DNA of 64,000 bases from Culicoidibacter larvae (GTDB lineage: Bacteria > Bacillota_I > Bacilli_A > Culicoidibacterales > Culicoidibacteraceae): assembly GCF_005771635.1 (NCBI RefSeq), contig NZ_VBWP01000001.1, positions 62,001 to 126,000 of the forward strand, given 5' to 3'. The number at the start of each line of letters is the position of its first letter. Position 1 is the first letter of the stretch. Positions 60,382-64,000 of the stretch are shown here, one piece after another. Both the position numbers and the translations under genes were made by a program. Below the pieces are notes generated by a model that saw only the letters and a list, made by a program, of their open reading frames with translations, was not told where the DNA came from and did not search any database.

Positions 60382-61182
60382 TTATTTACTTTTAGATTTT
60401 ATATGGTTCATAATGACTGTACGAATAATTGTAATAATATTTCCTGTAGTCCAGTATAATGATAAACCTGCTGATGCATTCCATAAAATTGCTAACATCA
60501 TAATAGGCATAATCATCATGGTTAATGCTGTTGGATTTTCCTTGAAATTTAAATTTCTTTGTTCTTTTGGTAAACCAATAAATAGTGAAATTAACATTGT
60601 AACAATTGATGCAATTGCGAACCATCTGAAAATACCATCTTGTGCAACTCCTAATGTAACACCAAATAATGTACCAAAATCAGGATTTTGTAAAATTTCA
60701 GTTCTTTGAATTGCATAGAAGAATGCTGATAATAATGGTAATTGTACAAACATCAGTACAATCATTGGCAAACATCCACCAAGCATACTTGTACCACTAC
60801 GTTGATAAACTGCTTGCATTTCCATATTCAGTTTTTGAGATTGAACCGGATCGCTTTTATAATTAGGATATTTATCTTGAATTTTTTTAATTTCAGGCTG
60901 AATTTTAGACATTTTCATTGTACTCATTTGACTCCAAATATCTAATGGAAGGACAATTAAACGTACAACAATAGTAGAAAGAATAATACCAATACCACCG
61001 TTACCTGTTAAGTTGGTAAAGAACGTGATCATTGCTGACAGTGGGAATACAATATAATCAAACAATCCTTCTGGAACAGAACCATCTGTAATTGTAGCTG
61101 TGCTACACCCTGTAAGTACCACTAACATTATAACAGCAACAATTGCTAGCTGTATTTTATGTTTTTGTTTTAAAGACTTCAT
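60382..61182 (-). CDS. yidC: Membrane protein insertase YidC (OxaA/SpoIIIJ), lipoprotein form
   Basis: A 266-residue insertase. The N terminus is a lipoprotein signal with lipobox LTGC, as in Gram-positive YidC. Five helices follow, including the hydrophilic groove Arg in VVRLIVLPLDIW and a conserved cytoplasmic loop. It inserts and folds membrane proteins, alone or with Sec. AAAGGAG is about 11 bases before the ATG. It lies between rnpA and khpB, the canonical order. Confidence 0.97.
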   Translation of the reverse strand: MKSLKQKHKIQLAIVAVIMLVVLTGCSTATITDGSVPEGLFDYIVFPLSAMITFFTNLTGNGGIGIILSTIVVRLIVLPLDIWSQMSTMKMSKIQPEIKKIQDKYPNYKSDPVQSQKLNMEMQAVYQRSGTSMLGGCLPMIVLMFVQLPLLSAFFYAIQRTEILQNPDFGTLFGVTLGVAQDGIFRWFAIASIVTMLISLFIGLPKEQRNLNFKENPTALTMMIMPIMMLAILWNASAGLSLYWTTGNIITIIRTVIMNHIKSKSK

Positions 61183-61241
61183 AAATTGCGTATCTCCTTT
61201 AAATTAGAAATAAATTTATAATAAATTATAAAATTATTTTT

Positions 61242-61589
61242 TTAACTTTTATCCTTATATATTATTGTATGCTTTTTCAAGACATTTTCCAAGCTATTTT
61301 TTATTTCTATATATGAAAACTTTAAAATAGATGCCCGGGCAATAATAACAAGATCAAATCCTTCATTAAAATCTTGCTTAATTTCATCGGTTGCAGCCTT
61401 TACTTTTCTTCTTAATAGATTTCTTATATGAGCCTTACCAATCTTTTTTCCAACTAAAATTGCAAATCTGTTTTTATTTAAAGAATTCTTTTTTGTATAT
61501 ACAACAAAATCACGATTTTTTTTAATCAAAGGAGATTTTAAAATCGCTTGTATATCTTCATTCTTTTTTATCATTTCACTTCTCTTCAT
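61242..61589 (-). CDS. rnpA: Ribonuclease P protein component
   Basis: A 115-residue basic protein that assists the RNase P RNA in tRNA 5' processing. The conserved core is AHIRNLLRRKVKAATDE (RNR-type motif) with NRFAILVGKKIGKA upstream. ATG 61589 has GAGGT 6 bases upstream; a TTG at 61592 is not needed. A hairpin with a T-run separates it from rpmH, so rpmH and rnpA may be only partly cotranscribed. Lys/Ile-rich composition reflects the AT-rich origin region. Confidence 0.96.
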   Translation of the reverse strand: MKRSEMIKKNEDIQAILKSPLIKKNRDFVVYTKKNSLNKNRFAILVGKKIGKAHIRNLLRRKVKAATDEIKQDFNEGFDLVIIARASILKFSYIEIKNSLENVLKKHTIIYKDKS

Positions 61590-61623
61590 CAAAATACCTC
61601 TTTTATTTTTTATTGTATTGATG

Positions 61624-61650
61624 AAAAAAAACCACTGCTAGCAGTGGTTT
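61624..61650 (-). terminator. Intrinsic terminator/attenuator between rpmH and rnpA
   Basis: Perfect 10-bp stem (61629-61638 and 61641-61650) and, on the minus strand, a run of eight T. It would let ribosomal protein L34 be made in excess over the RNase P protein. Confidence 0.78.
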
Positions 61651-61654
61651 AATA

Positions 61655-61789
61655 TTAAGCTGATAACACTTTACGTCCTTTTAAACGACGACGTTTTAAA
61701 ATATTACGCCCGGTCGGAGTACTTATACGAGCACGAAAACCGTGTTTTTTACTTCTCTTCCGTTTATTTGGTTGAAATGTTCGTTTCAT
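61655..61789 (-). CDS. rpmH: 50S ribosomal protein L34
   Basis: A 44-residue, very basic protein with the standard sequence opening [18 protein letters not shown] and ending KGRKVLSA. It lies near the exit of the large subunit. AGGAGGTG lies just before the ATG at 61789. Its divergent position relative to dnaA across the origin region is the usual Firmicutes arrangement. Confidence 0.98.
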   Translation of the reverse strand: MKRTFQPNKRKRSKKHGFRARISTPTGRNILKRRRLKGRKVLSA

Positions 61790-61837
61790 ACGGACACACC
61801 TCCTATGGATGTTTTTTCTTCATCTACATGCTTATCA

Positions 61838-61866
61838 ATTATATATAATATCAAGAAACTATGCAA
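61838..61866 (-). promoter_or_regulatory. Promoter of rpmH
   Basis: Minus-strand TTGCAT (61866-61861) and TATAAT (61843-61838), 17-base spacer, about 50 bases before rpmH. Confidence 0.75.
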
Positions 61867-61921
61867 CCTTTTTTTGTATTTATTTGTATAATAACTCATT
61901 TTTTTAACTTTTCTGATAACA

Positions 61922-62230
61922 AGTGGATAAAAAATAAAAATGTGGATATTTTTTTTATAAAAATTAGATAATCTTCACTTATATACATATTTTGTTGAAA
62001 AATATTTAAATCCTTTGATTTCATGTGGAAAAGATAATAAAGCTATATAAAAATTGAATATTTTGCTATTCTATCGTGTATATAAGTAGTCTTAAAACTG
62101 TTGCTTATACACATTTTTTTTATATTTTATTTTTTTGTTGAAAACTTTTATACAGTGTTGTATAATTTTATCCACTGACTGTGGAAAAGTTAAAAAAACA
62201 TTGATTTTATTCAAAACTTAATGTGGATAA
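61922..62230. other. Origin of replication region oriC (dnaA-upstream DnaA-box cluster)
   Basis: The AT-rich rpmH-dnaA gap holds eight DnaA-box-like sites. The perfect TGTGGATAA is at 62222-62230. TTATACACA (62105-62113) fits TTATnCACA. One- or two-mismatch copies are AGTGGATAA (61922-61930), TGTGGATAT (61941-61949), TGTGGAAAA (62024-62032 and 62180-62188) and TTATCCACT (62168-62176). Both orientations occur, with long A/T tracts between them. No protein-coding frame is present. Confidence 0.88.
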
Positions 62231-62300
62231 CTTTTTTTGTGCTTTTTTCATGTTTCAGCTATAGTTAAATAACATAATAATATTAGGAGCAACGATATTT

Positions 62301-63731
62301 ATGGAAATGATTGATTACGCCAAAAAAACTTGGAATATGGCAATTGAATATTTATTATCTAATCAAAAAATTACCCAAACAAGTTATGAAAATTGGCTTA
62401 AGGAGGTTACTCCTTTAAGTATGGATTCGCAAACTATTATTATTGCAACAAGAGATGAATTTGTTTTGCAGTGGTTATCTGATAAATATACTAATATTAT
62501 TGAAAATGCAATAGAAGAAGTTATTGGTGAAAAATTGAATGTTCAATTTGTACTTGAAAACACTGAACCACAAATTGAAGAACCATCTTTTGTTACTAAC
62601 CAAAATCATATACAAAATGATTTTTCAGAAGTTGATAACATAAATACTGCTTACTCTCAAACTCCACAGCAACAATTTACTAGTCAAGTAGCACCAAATT
62701 ATGAATTATCCAATTTAAATGAATTTTATACTTTTGATAATTTCATAGTTGGTGATGGTAATCAATTCTCATATAACATTTCTTTATCTGTAGCACAGAA
62801 TCCTGGTAAAAAATATAATCCATTATTTTTATATGGAGGATCTGGTCTTGGAAAAACACATTTAATGCAAGCAATTGGTCATTATATTCTTCAGCAAAAC
62901 CCAAATACGAAAATAACTTATGTCACTTGCGAAACATTTCTTAATGATTTCATTAACAATATAATCAGGGAAAAAAATAACAATGAATTCCGCCGTAAAT
63001 ATCGCGATGTTGATGTATTACTTGTTGATGATATCCAATTTCTGGCCGGCAAAGAAAAAATTCAAGAAGAATTTTTCCATACATTTAATCATTTATATAG
63101 CCTAAATAAACAAATTGTTATTACTTCTGATGCACCTCCTACTGAGCTTTCAAAGTTAACGGAACGTCTAATTTCCCGCTTTTCTTGGGGAATAATAACC
63201 GACATGCAGCCATTAGACATTGAAACGCGTATTGCGATATTGAATAAAAAGGTTGAGATGTTAAATAGCGATGAATATTTTCCTAGTGACGTTATAGAGT
63301 ATGTTGCTAGTCAATTTGAATTAAATGTTAGAGAACTTGAAGGTGGCCTTAACCGGGTTCTAGCTTATGCATCAATTTACGGAGCTCGTGACATTAATCT
63401 TGATCTTGCAGTTGAAGCATTAAAAGGATTTTCTAAAAAGAGTTCAGAGAAAATGTCAATTTTAAGAATTCAAAAGATTGTTGCTAAATATTTTCAAATC
63501 AGTGTAGAAGATTTGCAATCAAAAACTAGAAAACAACCTTTAACAACTTATCGACAAATTGCTATATATTTATGTAAAGAACTAACTGATAACTCATTAC
63601 AAAAAATTGGACAAAATTTTGGTAAAAGAGATCATACTACAATCATGCATGCCGTTGATAAAATTGAAGAATTGAGAAAAAAAGACAAAGAAATCGATGC
63701 TCTTATTCATGAGCTTAAAAACCAATTGTAG
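62301..63731 (+). CDS. dnaA: Chromosomal replication initiator protein DnaA
   Basis: A 476-residue AAA+ initiator. Domain I (1-90) binds helicase loaders; a Q/N-rich linker (about 95-135) is domain II; domain III has NPLFLYGGSGLGKTHLMQAIG (Walker A), LLVDDIQFLAGKEKIQEEFFHTFN (Walker B) and TSDAPPTEL; domain IV ends with the DNA-binding signature GKRDHTTIMHAVDKIEEL. AGGAG lies upstream of the ATG at 62301. It is preceded by the box cluster and is followed after 160 bases by dnaN. Confidence 0.98.
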   Translation: MEMIDYAKKTWNMAIEYLLSNQKITQTSYENWLKEVTPLSMDSQTIIIATRDEFVLQWLSDKYTNIIENAIEEVIGEKLNVQFVLENTEPQIEEPSFVTNQNHIQNDFSEVDNINTAYSQTPQQQFTSQVAPNYELSNLNEFYTFDNFIVGDGNQFSYNISLSVAQNPGKKYNPLFLYGGSGLGKTHLMQAIGHYILQQNPNTKITYVTCETFLNDFINNIIREKNNNEFRRKYRDVDVLLVDDIQFLAGKEKIQEEFFHTFNHLYSLNKQIVITSDAPPTELSKLTERLISRFSWGIITDMQPLDIETRIAILNKKVEMLNSDEYFPSDVIEYVASQFELNVRELEGGLNRVLAYASIYGARDINLDLAVEALKGFSKKSSEKMSILRIQKIVAKYFQISVEDLQSKTRKQPLTTYRQIAIYLCKELTDNSLQKIGQNFGKRDHTTIMHAVDKIEELRKKDKEIDALIHELKNQL

Positions 63732-63766
63732 ATAAGTCCCGATTTATTAACATCTTATCTTTAAAG

Positions 63767-63775
63767 ATATCCACA
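63767..63775 (+). other. DnaA box in the dnaA-dnaN gap
   Basis: ATATCCACA matches TTATCCACA at 8 of 9 positions. The surrounding 160 bases are AT-rich, so a second half of a bipartite origin (unwinding side) is plausible, as in B. subtilis. Confidence 0.5.
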
Positions 63776-63837
63776 AGAATTATAGTTAAAAAATCTAATT
63801 AAATAGGTAAAAAAGCTAACTTTTCAACATATAAACA

Positions 63838-63846
63838 TGCTATACT
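63838..63846 (+). promoter_or_regulatory. Extended -10 promoter for dnaN
   Basis: TGCTATACT (TATACT at 63841-63846), about 45 bases before the dnaN start. No clear -35. Confidence 0.5.
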
Positions 63847-63891
63847 ATAACTACTATACTAAAATAAATAATTTATTTAGGAGGAAGACAG

Positions 63892-64000
63892 ATGAAGTTT
63901 TCAATTAATCGCTCAATGCTTTTACAGTTACTTAATCACGTAACTAAATCTATTTCCAGTCGTGTTATTACACCAATACTATCAGGAATTAAATTTGAAG
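63892..64000 (+). CDS. dnaN: DNA polymerase III beta subunit (5' end only)
   Basis: The first 36 codons of the sliding clamp: MKFSINRSMLLQLLNHV and the following SRVITPILSGIKFE match DnaN N termini. GGAGG lies about 7 bases before the ATG. The gene continues beyond the window edge. Its position after dnaA confirms the origin. Confidence 0.96.
   Translation, partial: MKFSINRSMLLQLLNHVTKSISSRVITPILSGIKFE

Overview
This 64 kb window is the replication-origin region of a low-GC Gram-positive bacterium (Bacillota). The right end carries the rpmH / oriC / dnaA / dnaN arrangement, preceded by rnpA, yidC, khpB (jag), mnmE, mnmG, rsmG, noc, parA and parB in the classic Firmicutes order. Other Firmicutes markers are GGAGG ribosome sites, a lipoteichoic-acid synthase, an LPXTG-anchored leucine-rich-repeat protein, FtsEX with an M23 hydrolase, a purine riboswitch and Noc-type ATTTCCCGGGAAAT sites. 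No tRNA, rRNA, insertion sequence, prophage or CRISPR array was seen. The gene complement would suit an erysipelotrichial or Culicoidibacter-like lineage, but that placement is a guess. Most genes lie on the minus strand, which is the leading strand for a fork moving left from oriC.

Layout, left to right. 0.1-10 kb: a methyltransferase-like membrane protein, uvrB, a serine hydrolase, a sortase-anchored LRR protein, then ftsE-ftsX-M23 peptidase-ctpA (transcribed leftward), a division-linked wall-hydrolase operon. 10-18 kb: Old Yellow Enzyme, a small membrane protein with trpS, uppP, a divergent HxlR regulator/nitroreductase pair, a flippase-like protein, an SGNH hydrolase with a TIM-barrel protein, and a CDP-alcohol phosphatidyltransferase. 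18-30 kb: rpsF-ssb-rpsR behind an S6:S18-type leader, ychF followed by a very long inverted repeat, an alpha-glucosidase/serine-hydrolase pair, a five-gene run from a VanY-like carboxypeptidase through dusB to a CPBP protease, an orphan nrdI and alanine dehydrogenase. 30-43 kb: PPOX-family protein, ltaS, a complete branched-chain amino acid ABC transporter behind a leader-peptide attenuator, GNAT/pirin, a YcxB-like protein, a nitroreductase, hslO and an sdpR/sdpI-type pair. 42-64 kb: ispF, ispD, radA, lysS, purA and a COG2509 flavoprotein behind an adenine-class purine riboswitch, then the chromosome-segregation, peroxide-stress, tRNA-modification and origin genes.

The regulatory DNA is the most rewarding part. 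The liv operon leader encodes a 21-residue peptide with a Val-Ile-Ile-Leu-Leu run followed by four mutually exclusive pairings ending in a terminator. The purA operon leader has the purine-aptamer core with U at the specificity position and an OFF-type terminator switch. Dps and a peroxiredoxin share a promoter whose start site is covered by a perfect 7-1-7 Fur/PerR-type box, next to a perR-like gene. Three perfect Noc-binding sites surround a noc gene whose product has an acidic C-terminal extension of about 400 residues with repeated aromatic motifs.

Many start codons were moved from the longest open frame to the codon with a correctly spaced GGAGG-like site; these decisions are explained per gene. 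Only two stretches over about 300 bases lack a conventional gene: 37487-37807 (liv promoter, leader peptide and attenuator) and 61790-62300 (origin region with DnaA boxes).
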